Source: Amoeboaphelidium protococcarum
Taxonomy: Eukaryota > Aphelidiomycota > Aphelidea
Direction: 5' to 3'
Assembly (NCBI GenBank): GCA_023515745.1
Contig: JALECJ010000258.1
Coordinates: 2,386,164-2,450,163 of the forward strand
Length of the DNA stretch: 64,000 nucleotides
The notes beneath the pieces were generated by a model. That model was given only the letters and a program-made list of their open reading frames with translations. It was not told the DNA's origin and ran no database searches. A program made the position numbers and the translations under genes. Positions 33,805 through 47,956 of the stretch are shown one piece after another. Positions within the stretch are counted from its first letter, which is position 1, and each line of letters opens with the position of its first letter.

Positions 33805-36800
33805 TCAATCCTATTCATAATTAGTCTGCTAGTCGTAGTAAGCGTAACGCTATTTTATGCTTGCAAGAGCTTGGATACAGGCGAGTCTCTTGGCAGCAGC
33901 ACTAGTGTTACTATATGCTTAACACAACTGGTCGTTATCCAAGTAGATTTTACAAATGGCCTAATTTACACCACTTTCGTTACATATAATCTTAACTCTA
34001 TCCTGGGCTATACCGAGCTTAGAACATTCTTCACTGAAATTGCGCACAGGATTAGCCAAATTTGAACGGTCAGATTCAATGCAATGCCGCTTGATAAATG
34101 GAACCAAGACCCAATCACCAATGATCTTCCAGACAGCGTGCAAATTACAACCAGAATTAAGATACAATGCACCGACAAAGCTTTCAAAAACATCTCCAAG
34201 AACTTTAGGCGCCTCAAATGGCATCATATTGGGATGAATATTCTAATTAGATTCGACTGCCAACCACTGAGTAAACAGATCAATATCCGTTTGCAGTTGC
34301 TGAGTTTCATGCCTGATGTACTTGTGCAATCCTAGCTGACATCCCAATCTAGCGAACGAAGTATTATTCACTATGACTTGACGAATATCGCTCATCTCAG
34401 AAGATTAAGCCGTGGGGAACTGATCATGAATATACTTGGTGACAAGCCAATCTAATACAGCATCTCCAAGAAACTCTTATCTCTAATAAGACAGCACACT
34501 ACTATTATTCTTGGACAAGTGAGTGAAGGCTTCAGCAAAGATACTGACATTAATAATCTCAAAGTTCAACTGCTACTCTAATGCACCATACTCTCCATTA
34601 TTCGCTTTCTGTGATACTTGTTTCTACGAAGCTAAAGCAATAGAATCCAACTCGTGCTATTAAATAAATCCAATACGAACCAGATACTTATTCACTGCAT
34701 CAGCATGTACACTACCAACACCACCATCATCATCATTAAATGTATTACAATGAGCACCAACTAGACTCTCAAAGAAATCAGCAATCATCTTACTGCTCAA
34801 CTAATTTTCAACAAGGAGACGATCATCTCTGCCCATGGCCCTTTGCATACCGCACCATCTCCACGTCTTGAGATTTAGGGGAGATGCAATGAGATAGCCT
34901 GGCAGTTCATTTTACACTGATAGCTCATACAGTTTGGCATTGCTAACTCTATTGGCACGCAGAGTACTAAGTCCGCCTTCATCAAGTTGAGGCTGCATCA
35001 CATACAGGATCGCAGTGACAATGTACTTCAAGTAAGAATCTCCCAATGTCTCCAAGCGTTCATAATTGACATCCTCATTTGCATTAGGAGCAATGAAAGC
35101 AGGATATAACTGCTCTATGGATAAAGAGCAATCAAACTTCTACTTGAATTCTTAAACTATCAGCTGGCTCTCAATCTTGTGCAAAATTGAAGGCACTAGT
35201 GAGAATAACCGCTGTACATCATCATAGAATTGGACCATACAGCACAACTCTGGAGGAAGATAGACATATGCGCGATGTTCATCTTGACGTTACACTAATC
35301 TCTTTGGACGCGAAAGGTTCCGCACTCCTGGAGCATAATGTGCCTTGAAAAGATTCAGATCTGGCCTCTTTAACTTAATTTTATACTTGTCCATGTAATA
35401 CTACTCGAATGTTCTGTCATCGACATTGCTAAGATCCTCTTCCTATTCCGCATTATCCTGATCGTCAATCTCTCCTTCCTCCACACTATCACCCTTCTTC
35501 ACTTTGTTGACATCGGCACCAGTTTACACGGCAGACTAATCTTCCAAAGAGTCAGACAGCTTGGACTTTTAAGTGAAATCGCTCTTACCACATGATACAT
35601 ACTTGTTCATTGTATGCTGTGCAATAATGTATTAATCTTGCGTACAGTCTTCAACATATTCGGATAATGGATGATCAGACGCTTTGTAACTGCACACCTT
35701 ATCAATCATCTCAAAATCTATAGAATATCGCTATTAATCATCATTATCACCAATTTACTATAAGGACAGAGGAGCGACATAGTACCACTTCTTACCATGC
35801 GTGGGCAATGCTGTAGATAGTCTATTGACATTGTTAAACTAGGTGTCAACACTATTAATTAGCAGAGTAAATACTTTTAGATCAAATTCCAGAATTTTCT
35901 TAAATTACGTAGGCGAAAGCTATGTCAACTCTTTACCACTGCAATCTTTGACAACTGAACATTAAACAACCTGACCATCTATGTAGATACTAAAGTCACA
36001 AAGTTCGGCATCAATTTTTGCAAAAGTTAACAGTCCAAACGCACGACTATTTATACTATCTCCATCTTATTCATTTCCCAAAATTTAATCAATTTTAATT
36101 ACAGTGAACCATCTGCACTCAGGAACATCATAATGTATCAGTGGGCGACCATGAACGATGCCAGATATAATTTCATTTAGACTGAGATACTGGACAAAGT
36201 CGACTTCAACGTGTAAACTCTATGCCACAACTTTTCTATAATACTTCACTTTCTTAACATCCATGAACACCTTCTTCTCCGACTTTATGGTGAGCTTAGC
36301 CTACTGCTCTAGTTATTGAATCTAGATGGCAGCCTAGTGGTACGCGCTCCTATGAGCAATCAAATTATTCAACCTCAATCCACCCAGGATTTCTCTAGTA
36401 GACAATAGGGATGGCTGAGGCAACTTGAGAGCTATCTGATGTTATAAAAGATCACTGCGAGCGTTATACAGCAGAGGCTATATACTCTACCTTCGATGAT
36501 AATTGTCCAAACTAAGACTGGAACAATGTTACTGTACAATCTACATTGACTATTCTAAACTTAAATCTGCAAATCCCATCAGAGAAAATAGTTAAGAGTA
36601 CAGCTAAGGGTCTACTCTTAATAATTAGCCATTACGAGTATACTACAATCTCTCACTTTCCTATTGCAACAGATATTCAACTAATAGTGACTACGTCTAT
36701 GATGAATGATCATTTCCATTCTCAGCCTTAATAAAGAAGCATAGCTGATTAGAAATGACATTCTAAAACTTGTTCATGTTCACACTCTCGTCAAATATAA

Positions 36801-37917
36801 TCAATAGATCAACATGACTTAGAAGAAGCTCAGTGGATATAACAATATTACAATCTTGATTCTTTCCATTATAATTACACTTGATCTAATCAAACTTGAG
36901 AGCATTGAAAAAATCACATAACAGCTTTGCAGTTGCCTTCCTATCTACAGCAATTAACAATCTTGGTGGACCCTTACTTGTATCAATATTCTCATTCACG
37001 GTAATCACTGCAGATTACTTCATCTCGACTCTATCTTTTATGAACGATTATAAAACATTGAGCAGAGAGAAAACTTTATCACTGATGAGTCTCCGATCTA
37101 AATCATTAATAGACTAAAACGATTTAAGTTCAGGTAAAGCAGTCTTGAACAGCATCAACTAATCCACACTACCACCGCTATTGCCCAACTGCTAATGAGA
37201 AAACTCTACCATTTGGGGAATTGCCACTAATTGAAATCCACCATTTTCATCACCGTGGCTCCTCTTCAAATGTATTTTAGGCACGGATCGCTTCAAAGTA
37301 TTTATATACTCCAGTGCCAACACAGCCTAAAAGTATAGACCCAACTCTTTGATATTTTGAACCATCTTGATCATTTTACTCATCTTATTGACGGCAGAGG
37401 TATCGCGTGCAGAATTATGTAAATTGACCAACAAGGACATATAATGACTATACGCAACATCCACATCACAATCAGATTTTAATTACAATTATGGAGACTA
37501 TTGATCAGCACCAGTGGGAGAGTACAGCTGAACGGAACGCGAAATTGGTTCATCAATGTACAATAGACGAGACTATAGTGACAGAGAGGATGAAGTGAAA
37601 TTCACAACTATTACTTGCTACTATGACACATACTTTCCACCAAGTACATTAGCAGCAACAGCAGACTCATCATCATCAATAATAATACACTTGACACTGT
37701 GACCCATGTCAGAAAGAGTTGAATTGAAAGATACCAGAGAGATATCAATGTAATGTACATAATCACCGGCATTACCATAGATAACGACAGATTTTGAGTA
37801 CAGCTCACACAAAACTGCAATCAAAAATTATTTAAATTACAAACTGCATACAATTCTATGCGGATCTTACTGCAATTATTACACTAAATTTTACACAAAT
37901 TAGTTTAAAGTGTCCAT
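33805..37917 (-). CDS. DCL: Dicer-like RNase III with degenerate helicase region
   Basis: Single exon, ATG 37917 to TGA 33807-33805, 1370 residues. It cuts long dsRNA into small RNAs. The N-terminal 400 residues keep only a ghost of the helicase C-domain (RLLIAVDRKATAKLLCDFFN, then NIVISTELLLSHVDLLIIFD); there is no Walker A or DExH. A Dicer-dimerisation/DUF283 block follows (QHCSSLSLDNYHRRQSIQPL near 470), then a platform-like region with HYDVPECRWFTVIKIDQILG near 595. RNase IIIa is intact (NYERLETLGDSYLKY near 955; ADFFESLVGA). RNase IIIb is intact (QEFLGDAVLDWLVTKYI near 1147; LGDVFESFVGALYLNSG near 1240). A C-terminal dsRBD is present (CKIYLDNDQ, SAAAKRLACIQALASI). Both catalytic centres have their acidic residues. 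Argonaute is not in the window. Confidence 0.93.
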
Positions 37918-38241
37918 TTCTATTTACCGAATTGTGAATGGTAAAAGAAGTAAAAGAAGGAAACGAACGCGCCCAGTTGACCAAAAGAAAGAGAAAATAT
38001 CACCTCTGAGCATAGAGGCTTCGAAGCTTACAGCTGGCGTAAGTTCACTGATAGGCCATGAGGTAAAGAGTGGAATGATATTGAGCATCTTTATAGTTGT
38101 ACAGCTTTCTGTTAGAAACTAAAATAAATAATAACAGGGCATAGTTAAAATCGACAAAGATACTTCATTCCATGCAACTATAGTTGTATCACACAGATGC
38201 ACACACACACAAATTAGTAGCACAGAAGAGAGAGTGAATCA

Positions 38242-39619
<1,378 letters not shown>

Positions 39620-39871
39620 CTTAAATCTTGTTGAAGTATAAAGTATATAAAACTGTTGACAAGTATTTCTACGAGAGCGTTAACAATAAAGAAAGAGAAT
39701 GGACAACGTAATTTTGTTTCGACGCCGCTCAGGAAAGATTTTCATCTTCCAGCGCGACTACACACCAGGCTCTCAACACATCAGGTCAGTCAGTGAATTG
39801 GAGGCAGATAACTTTCTCAAAGCAACGTATTCATATAATTTCAAAATATAATACTAAAATGTTTACAAAAT

Positions 39872-40525
39872 TCACATCTTGGACTACTCTGAGGACTATG
39901 ACTTTTACTTCTTCTCCAGGCCTTCCTTGACCAAATTGCTGATGGCCTTGAAATTTTCGTGTTTCGCATCACGAACCAGCTGAAACAAGAGAGAATCCGT
40001 CGTGCTCACAGTGACGCGATTGGATCCGTTCTGCGCCGAGGATCCATCAAGTTGACTCAATCTCTTCAAGGCGATATCCTTCTCATACAGGGAACTGGCG
40101 GAGATGGCATCATGAGCCAGATTCACATTGTATCCCAATTCGAAGAGATCCACCGTGGTCTGGAGTATGCAGACGTGAGCCTCAATTCCAGTCAGAATAA
40201 AATGTTGGATATTTTTCATCTTCTGCAATTCATGTACAAACTGTGGAGTGACCATGGAGAAGAGCGATTTCTACTCAAAGTTTCTCACTTGCAACGTGTC
40301 CTTGTTCTACTCCATTATCTGCTTCAACTCACCCACTGTATTACCGAATGCTTTTGGATATTGTTCGCTTACAAACACCGGCATACTGAGTTCATTCGCA
40401 GCGTGTACCATCCTAGATGCATTATAAATCATACTGTCATAATTCACTATAGATGATCTAAATCTCTCCTAAATGTCACAAATCAATACAGCAGTATTAG
40501 AATGATGCGGTAACAGCTTGGACAT
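39872..40525 (-). CDS. Isochorismatase-domain hydrolase (ISOC1/2-like)
   Basis: Single exon, ATG 40525 to TGA 39874-39872, 217 residues. Cysteine-hydrolase fold: the catalytic Asp in VLICDIQERFRSS, Lys in SEQYPKAFGNTVGEL and the Cys nucleophile in LTGIEAHVCILQTTVDLFE. These match the ISOC1/ISOC2/ycaC-like group, whose substrate is mostly unknown. The C-terminal tail (VKEGLEKKQKSQSSEQSKM) reads through three UAR codons before TGA, longer than relatives; a standard-code reading would stop at KK. Cytosol or peroxisome cannot be told apart from the sequence. Confidence 0.88.
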
Positions 40526-40847
40526 TTTTCTCAACATTTCACTTATCCTCACTATTTTGTCAATGATAGAATTGATCAGTGAGTCAGTAATAGTTACCCG
40601 AACAGAGTTGAGACAGATCGTATAAACTGTTCACACAACGACGATGTTTAACGCGAAAAAAGTTCTAACGCGGATGGCCGTTGAATATACTGCGAAGATC
40701 CAAACTCGATCAATCCAGCTGACTGCTCTTATGAGTTATTGGAACATTGAATCTACTCGAATCGCGCTACTTCACAGCTAATATTTTCTAAATATGGTGT
40801 GAAATAATGCAAACGTTAAAAGTTGACGATACTTATATTTCAAATAA

Positions 40848-41492
40848 TCAAGTTCCTTCACGAGATGTCAAAGTGTATAATCCCAGTATGGCCAGTAGAC
40901 CAAACTTGAGCATTGGGTAATCATTCATCCAGATGGTGAACATGCCAGCGTATGGAATGTATCCAACCACTATTCCCATCATATCTTCGCGGTGCAAGTA
41001 TTCCTACTTGGCATTGTACAGACCGCGGTCATCCACCTGGTTGTTGTCTCCCTTGGTGAGGATGTATTGCTTTATACTCTTGTCACCGCCATTCTTTGGT
41101 GTATCGTGTCTTAGCGATAGGAAATCAGTTAATGAAGCAGCAGCAGTAGCCTTGTCATCTTCAATGGCAGTTCCAGTCAAGTTTAGCTGCTGATTATGCA
41201 ACTTTACAACTCTGTGCACAATCGGAATGTCTTTTCCATGCAGTTTGTACACTGTAACATCGCCCAACTTTATATCTCTATGTCTGGGCAAGTGCAAGAA
41301 TAGAATATCTCCACGATAGAATAGCGGTTCCATAGATCCACTCAGAACAACCACAATTGGACTTTCAGTGTTGAGCACAACGGATGCGCCTTTCCACGCC
41401 ATGTAAGCTCCACTGACAACCAGCAGTAAGTTGACAAATTGAACCAAAGTCTACCGCAAGCTCTTTGTTCCCAATAATTTATTCAAATCCAT
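40848..41492 (-). CDS. SEC11: Signal peptidase complex catalytic subunit SEC11
   Basis: Single exon, ATG 41492 to TGA 40850-40848, 214 residues. ER membrane serine protease that removes signal peptides. N-terminal membrane helix [19 protein letters not shown], catalytic Ser in [18 protein letters not shown], catalytic His in [12 protein letters not shown] and the acidic residues of [15 protein letters not shown], then [15 protein letters not shown] and a C-terminal hydrophobic stretch. An insertion of about 25 residues between the HRVV block and the YILTKGDN block (residues around 100-125) is unusual for SEC11. Confidence 0.95.
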
Positions 41493-41850
41493 ATTATAGC
41501 AGTGAAACTCAATTTTATCTACTCCTTCTATAATATAGTTCAACAACAAAGAGAGATGTACAATGGTGCAATATCTTACTAGACTTAGAGAAGAGATGGA
41601 AAGCGTGTGTGTTACAGTCTACAAGAAAGGAGTAGAGTTTTTGACAACAAGAAGCGCGCGAAGCTCTCTCTCTCTCCAACTCTCTCATTAAAAATAGAAA
41701 CTCTTTCGCGATCGAAACAGTAACGTTGGCTTAGCGCTGCTTTCAATTGATCTAGCATAGTTCTAGAAGAGATTTGCCTCGCATATATATATATATTTAG
41801 AGTCTTTAATCAAGTGTGGGATTAATTATCGATAGTTTTAACTGATTGGT

Positions 41851-42243
41851 ATGAGTGCAAGATATAATCCAGAGTTGGTTCTCTGTAGAAAGTAAACTGG
41901 AATTAGTGTTGGTAGGTTGTGTGCAAGATGCGAGGGTAAATGTGTAATGTGTGATTCTTATGTACGCGCGCATACTCCTGTACGGATATGCGATGAGTGT
42001 AATTTCATGTAATAATAGTAACGAGAGACTTCAACATCAATTGCATCTGATTAAAGTAGTAGCGGTGGGAAGTGTATCATTTGCAATGGGCGTGGAGTAT
42101 CAGACGCGTATTACTGTCGGAGTTGTGTCATGTTGCAAAGAGATCGCGATGGTTGTCCGAAGGTTGTCAATATCAGTACCTCTTATAAAGATTACTTTTA
42201 TGAGAAGAAGGGTTCTGGCTCTGCATTCAACTATTACAATTGA
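41851..42243 (+). CDS. PHF5A: PHD finger-like protein 5A, SF3b splicing subunit (Rds3)
   Basis: Single exon, ATG 41851 to TGA 42241-42243, 130 residues. A small zinc-knot protein of the U2 snRNP SF3b complex that contacts the branch site region. Near-identical blocks: [39 protein letters not shown], then [19 protein letters not shown] and [11 protein letters not shown]. The Gln of CRKQ, invariant in eukaryotes, is a TAA codon at 41893-41895. Relative to human (110 residues) there is an extra Gln/Ser-rich loop of about 20 residues after ICDECN, and the tail differs. Confidence 0.97.
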
Positions 42244-42506
42244 TAGTCCTCCCGTTCTATTAGCGCGTGGATCTGCCAATCTGGTTGTGCCTGATTTACA
42301 TTTACACTAAAATGTAATGCTTGTAGTTATATACATATAGAAATTTTGTTTAAAAAAGGCTTGACTTCATTCTTTTATTTTCCCTTGGACAATTGTGTCT
42401 CGTTCTCTTAAAACTCTTCTCTTTTCTCACTTCTGTGTCGATAAATTCTCAATTTGATCCGCATTCGGCAAGTAAGTTCAGCATTGGTAATTCTTAGTGT
42501 GCAATT

Positions 42507-44522
42507 ATGGATCCAGAGGATATATAACAAGTTAGATAATAGCTGGCGGAAGATAAGCTTGCTGGTGAATTAATGAGCGATGATCAGCCGTAGAATTTGG
42601 ATAATGATGAAGAATTTGGTGATAGCCATAACAGCAATACTGATGATGACATGGACTTGTACGCGATGCTTAATGTTCCGCGCGACGCGTCAATTGATTA
42701 GATTAAAGCTGCTTATAAACGTCTATCCATGCTGTATCATCCAGATAAACATCATCGAAAGTCATCCGATGGGTAGATTGACACGGAATTATAGTAAGTG
42801 CATGTACTTGAGGACCAATTTATGCGAGTCAATACTGCGTATGAGATTCTCGGTGACCAATAGATTAGACAAATGTATGATCTACGCGGCATGGAAGGCG
42901 TGCATATGATGAAAGATTGGCAGGTGGGCCCTTAATTAAAGACTGCATAGGAGCTATAGAACTATTATGAGTACAAGCGATTAGAGCAGAAGAAACAAGA
43001 AGTTGAGTAGCTGAATTCGACCATCGCTGGCTAGGTGGAGATGACCGTTGATGCTAAACGCGTATTCAAGTTTCTATCTGGTTCCACTGATGCGGATGAT
43101 GATATGGATGGATATTAATCGTCTCTACCATGGTAAGGAAGTTATTCGGAATCTGCAAATGATCTAATCCAGCGACTAACACCGAAAGTTGAAAGTATGG
43201 TCTTACAATCCAATAATGAAATTTCCATTTCAGACTCGGACACTGTAAGTGTGGGCGGTGTGCTGTTGAATAAAGGTATTCGTGGTGGTGGATATTCTCT
43301 CCTATCTTGGAGGCGGTAGATGCTTCATGGGAGGTTTGTGGAAAGTACATTACAGTTAGGTTCTTAGTCTCTGCTTTCATTAGGATTTGGTGGTGTCCTT
43401 AATGTTAGTAAATCTTCAGCGCAGGTCAGTCCCAATTAGATGCAAATACCAGTGATGATTAATTGCGGATTGTAATTTCATCATTGGATCTTGGACTGTC
43501 CTCCTCAGGTGGAAGTTACTCTTAGTCGAGCCATCAGTGTAAAAAGTGGGCTAGTCGGAAGTCTTACATACAAGTCTGGTGACTGGATTCTTGGCTAGTG
43601 GGGCAGAGATTTTCTTGGTGATGATCATTAATTGCAGGATTCTATCACTGCTTCTATCGAAAGATCTCTTCCGTAACTTGGCTCTACGTGGAACTCGTAC
43701 GTGACGCTGGGGATGCTTGGAATGGAAGTTGGCGGCAGGTATTCTGTGAAGATTGCCAAGTAGTCATCCATATACACGTCTGTTAAAGTCTCCTCTCTCA
43801 GCTCATCGTCGTTATCTATCGGATACAGACAAACTGTGTGGGATCGATATCACTCAGTAAGCGTAAGTCTTTCGCAGCAGTTGGATGGATTATCCATGAT
43901 AAAGTTGAAGTTTACGCGTTATGCTTAATCTTTCGGGCTGCCAATTATTGTGAGTGATGAACTAAATGTCGCAGCATTGCTCATCGCTGCTGGAGTCCCA
44001 TTAATAGTAAGTGGCTTAGTAAGGTAACTGTACATTTAGCCTCGTAGAAGGAAGATGAAGTAGTAGATGATTATGGAATAGAAGAGGTAGATGTAAGAAT
44101 AAGTGACGTCAAAGTTTAATGATCTAAAGTTAACCGTGGAGGCAATGAAGTCCAAGTATGAAAGTATCGTGGAATTAGAGCGCAAGAATTGTGGTTTGAT
44201 CATTGAAATGTCTTTATACGGCTATGGTTTAGATTAGCAACTTTAACTAGGTGGTGAATAAAGTCCTAGCAGTGCCGACGAATAAAAGTATATCGATTGC
44301 ACTGCGATGTTATAACTACTCGTTCAAGACTCCAAGTTGGTGTTGGATAGTGGAGCATCAAAGTCAAAGCTTATGGGACTGTTTGATCCTTGCCCGTGGT
44401 ATGCCAAATCTTAACGTAAACAACTCTATGTCAATTACATGTTTAATGATCAGCTTCATGTCGCGTTATTTGAAGATAAGGAGTCTGTGATTTTGCCATA
44501 GAAACGTCATTTGATATTGTGA
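42507..44522 (+). CDS. DNAJC11: DNAJC11-like J-domain protein (mitochondrial, MICOS-linked)
   Basis: Single exon, ATG 42507 to TGA 44520-44522, 671 residues. J-domain near residue 48: DLYAMLNVPRDASIDQIKAA, then the HPD motif in LYHPDKHHRKS and AYEILGDQ. A middle beta-rich region (about 220-480) has the alternating pattern of the DNAJC11 outer-membrane domain, a C-terminal coiled coil (RRRKMKQQMIMEQKRQMQEQ) and the DUF3395 end LFDPCPWYAKSQRKQLYVNY. DNAJC11 associates with MICOS and the outer mitochondrial membrane, so its presence implies cristate mitochondria. Many UAR codons interrupt a standard reading. Confidence 0.9.
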
Positions 44523-44761
44523 CGAAATGCGTAGTAATATAAAATAGACTGTTGATGTTCATCATTTGATGTTTACTTTAAGGGGTGCTCTGAGTGAAAT
44601 CGTAATGATTTAAACTGGCACAGCCGCCGCCCCTATAATGTCTCCGTTCAACCTCTACCGCCGCTCTCATTTGATTTAATTCTCTTTTAAACTAAAAGAT
44701 TAATCTATTACTTCTTACATTGCTTATTAAATTAGAATACTACTATTGAAGTAAAAGTGTT

Positions 44762-46203
44762 ATGGATTAGAGCGAATTACGTGCAAGGCTCTTGAAATTG
44801 AGAAGTCAACCAGGACTGGGAAATGATCAATGCGCTGATTGTGGTCAAAGCGGTAAGATTTTCATCACATTGACGCGTCAATAAAAGTATTATCTCAATA
44901 CCATTATACATTTGTAGACCCAGATTGGATTAGTGTTAATATCGGTGCATTTATATGTGTCAACTGTTGTGGTACGCATAGACATTTGGGCACTCATGTC
45001 AGCAGGATTAAATCGATAAAGTTGGATGATTGGACTGATTAGTTTGTGGAAAAGGTTGAATTGGCCGGTGGTAATACGGCGGTGAATGAACAGTTTCTAT
45101 TCAATCTTCCGCCGTACTGGAAGAGACCTTAAGTGGGTGTGAATGATCCTGCGTATGTGCGCGAAGAGTTTATCATCAACAAATACAAGCGAAGGTTATT
45201 CCATTCATCTAATCCGCGTCCAGAGATGGTGCCCGTTAAGGGCGGTTTCTTGTGGAAAAAGTCAAGCAAAGATCAAGATTCTAGTGGTAAATGGACACAA
45301 AAGTTCTTTATGCTTAGTGGATCGCGTCTGGTTTGTTATAAATCGCCGGATAATATTCAGAAGCCTATAGGAGAGTTCAGTCTGAATGACGCCAAGATTT
45401 ACCTTGCTGATGAGTTATGCGGGCGAAAATTTTCAATTCACTTGGTTGCTGGTATTAGTACTCCAGAATCACAGTAGAGTTAAGATAATATTCCTGCAGA
45501 GAGTTGGTTTTTATCAGCAGATAGCGGGCAACTTGGTCTGGAATGGCTCAATCTATTTCGACTGGCCAGATTTAAAGATTAAGCTGCTTCAAGCACGCCT
45601 TTATATTAGCATATTTGTTTTGATTATCAGCATCAAGGTCCATTGATCAAATTGAATACTCTGCTGTCCATGTCTGAGGATAACACTGGTAATAATAGTC
45701 TCGCTTCATCCACTGATAAATGGTACAATTTCAAGTCTTCGAAAAAAGTAAAGTGGGAGTCTTATTACGCATCTTTAGATAATGATCATATTTCGTTTAA
45801 AAAGACATACCTCAGTCAGTATCCCTAAGCAATAATAGAGTTTAGCTCTGATTGTCGACTAGAAGTCGTACCATTAGATCGATGGATTGCCGACACTTAG
45901 GAGTCCATTGATTCGATTAACTCTGAAGGTTCTGATCTATAATAACTATGCCCGTATGGTGTCAGCTAGGACTTGCTGTAATAACTTAGGAAACAGAAGT
46001 AGTAAGTTAATGGTTTCGTGTTGAATATAAGTGGGAATTCGATTACTTTTGCAGATTATGGATCGAGTAAGCCGTTAAAGTAGATGTTTACTTAGTTGAC
46101 TTTGATTTTGGCGTGTGAATCCTCATCTGACCAGAGTGGCTGGATGCAGGCGATTAACTTGTTAAAGCCATTGGAAAATGAAGATATTGAATTGGACCGA
46201 TGA
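44762..46203 (+). CDS. ArfGAP with two PH domains (ADAP/centaurin-alpha-like)
   Basis: Two exons, 44762-44852 and 44918-46203, with a 65-nt intron; 458 residues. GTPase activator for Arf proteins in membrane traffic. The zinc finger is CADC (exon 1) and CVNCC with [20 protein letters not shown]; the arginine finger is in GTHRHLG. PH domain 1 (about 150-250) starts [22 protein letters not shown] domain 2 (about 310-455) includes [19 protein letters not shown] and the final helix [10 protein letters not shown]. The ArfGAP-PH-PH order is that of ADAP proteins, phosphoinositide-regulated Arf6 GAPs. The target Arf is inferred. Confidence 0.9.
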
Positions 46204-46271
46204 TATTAAAGTTGATTTTTGTGTTTTAAAAGTACAGTATAGTTATATATACATAATATTCGATATTTCAA

Positions 46272-47111
46272 TCAGTAAAATGCTATGGCGCGTTCCTTCT
46301 AACCAAAGTCTATCCAAATCTGTGCTGTACGATATAGAGGTCGGAACATGTCTATAATCTACTCGGTTTAATGCGCACCTCCTATTTCCAGGACAAGTTT
46401 AGGGATTTGCCCGTTATAAATGTCATTTAGGGGATTATCCAAGTCGACTTTTTAAACTGTCAACTATCCTAATGCGAGATTGGAGTTAGACTTTGACACT
46501 GACTAATTCATCAATTCCAGTAAACGACGATAATAAGACAATCCATCCTGATTGCTCACATTACCAGTAAGAGCGCGTCTATCTTCCCATAATTTAACAC
46601 TTGACTAAACACCACCATCACGTACGTCCGAGTAGTCGAAATCATTGTCTGATATGTAAGGTGGATTAGAGACTATCAAATCAAATTTTCCACTGATGTC
46701 ATCGAGTTATGGCGTGAAGATATCTTGGACGCAGTACCGCACCCTTTTGTCGAGACTAAGTTTACGCGCGTTCAAATTAGCAACTTGGACAGAACGTCGT
46801 GACACATCAACTCCCTTTACGTGCACTTGAGGTATTTAATGAGCCAGGTGGAGCGATATACATCCGCTTCCACTGCAGACATCTAAAATATTAAGCTTCG
46901 ATCTGGTGTGGAGCTTATAATCTAGTTTTATAATGTTTCTAAGTACCAGTGACCATTACTCCGTCTCTGGACGCGGTACCAAAATGTCAGATCGCATAAT
47001 CAGATCCTATGGCAACTCTCCAAACGGCTGTGATTTGAGTATATATGCAAGCGGTTTATCCTTGACAAAGTGCTGATATTCCGCGAATTTTACGCGCTAT
47101 GCTGCAGTCAT
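46272..47111 (-). CDS. HEMK1: HemK/PrmC-type N5-glutamine methyltransferase
   Basis: Single exon, ATG 47111 to TGA 46274-46272, 279 residues. It methylates the Gln of the GGQ loop in class I release factors; the eukaryotic HemK1/Mtq1 form acts on the mitochondrial factor. Motifs: PLAYILKSQPFGELPQDLIM at the N-terminus, VPRPETEQW, SAM-binding ILDVCSGSGCISLHLA, VDVSRRSVQVANLNA and the catalytic NPPY in LIVSNPPYISDNDF. HEMK2/Mtq2, which acts on eRF1, is smaller and lacks the PrmC N-domain, so HemK1 is preferred. No clear presequence. Confidence 0.9.
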
Positions 47112-47342
47112 GATACTAGAACCACTCTGGTATATATTATGATTAAAGTGCTCTCTGATCCATCGTTTAACTGCTGAGGACTTTGATATGGACATGAATC
47201 GTAACAGGAGGTAGGTGTCAGATCGTAAAGTAACACTCTGCTTAAAGAAACAAAAAATGACAAATAATAATAATCAAGATTATAGAGTAAGATTGTAATA
47301 CTTTTATTCAAGTAGATATGATGACATCTGTTCAGTCAATGA
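47112..47342. other. Intergenic, no gene seen
   Basis: A 230-nt gap upstream of HEMK1 and downstream of eL31. No supported frame; it must hold the HEMK1 promoter and the eL31 3' end. Confidence 0.4.
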
Positions 47343-47690
47343 TCACTCTTCCAGAACCTGAGTCTACATTCCTTTGAAAGATGTGACAGGAACAAAGCTG
47401 CAGACAACGTACAACTTCTCTTTAGGATTCTCTTCTTCACTTCTCTTTCTGGACATCTGGACGCGTAATCTCTTAGGTAGGTTCTTGATACCATTTGACC
47501 ATACAGCCTGATTTAGAGATGTGTCGATACGTACATCAGTAGTGCCCATCACTTTGGTGGCAAACTATTTAATCTTCTTGATTGCAGTAGGTGCACGCTT
47601 CTTAAACTACTTTCCATAGGTCAGTTTGTGCAGATTGACTGTGTAAATGCGCGATACAACGTCCTAAGCAGCAGATCTCTCGGTAGCCAT
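47343..47690 (-). CDS. RPL31: Large-subunit ribosomal protein eL31
   Basis: Single exon, ATG 47690 to TGA 47345-47343, 115 residues, standard length. Family blocks: VVSRIYTVNLHKLTYGKQFK, KRAPTAIKKIKQFATKVMGT, DVRIDTSLNQAVWSNGIKNL, PKRLRVQMSRKRSEEE and YVVCSFVPVTSFKGMQTQ. It lines the polypeptide exit tunnel. Gln at the GKQFKKR, KKIKQFA and FKGMQTQ positions is written with TAA/TAG. Confidence 0.97.
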
Positions 47691-47956
47691 TTTCTATTTA
47701 TGTTTATACAAACTAATGCAATTGTCACTAGGTACTCAAAGGCAATTAAATTAGAGCAACGTCGGACGGTGAGATTTGAAGGAAAGATTAAAATTTTGAA
47801 CGAGCATCTAAGGTCGGTTAGTTGACGAGCCGCCTGGTGATTGATCTCTCTCGCGTCAAGGTTTGAACTTGAGAAGTGAGCAGGAAAGACAGAAAAGCGG
47901 TGAAAATCTGTCAAACTCTGATCGTATCACAGAAGGATAGTTGCAAGGATAGTCTG

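Noticed and set aside
39699-39980. 86-codon plus-strand frame starting MDNVILFRRRSG
   Set aside because: It overlaps the 3' end of the isochorismatase-like gene antisense, and such lengths are expected by chance with a single stop codon.
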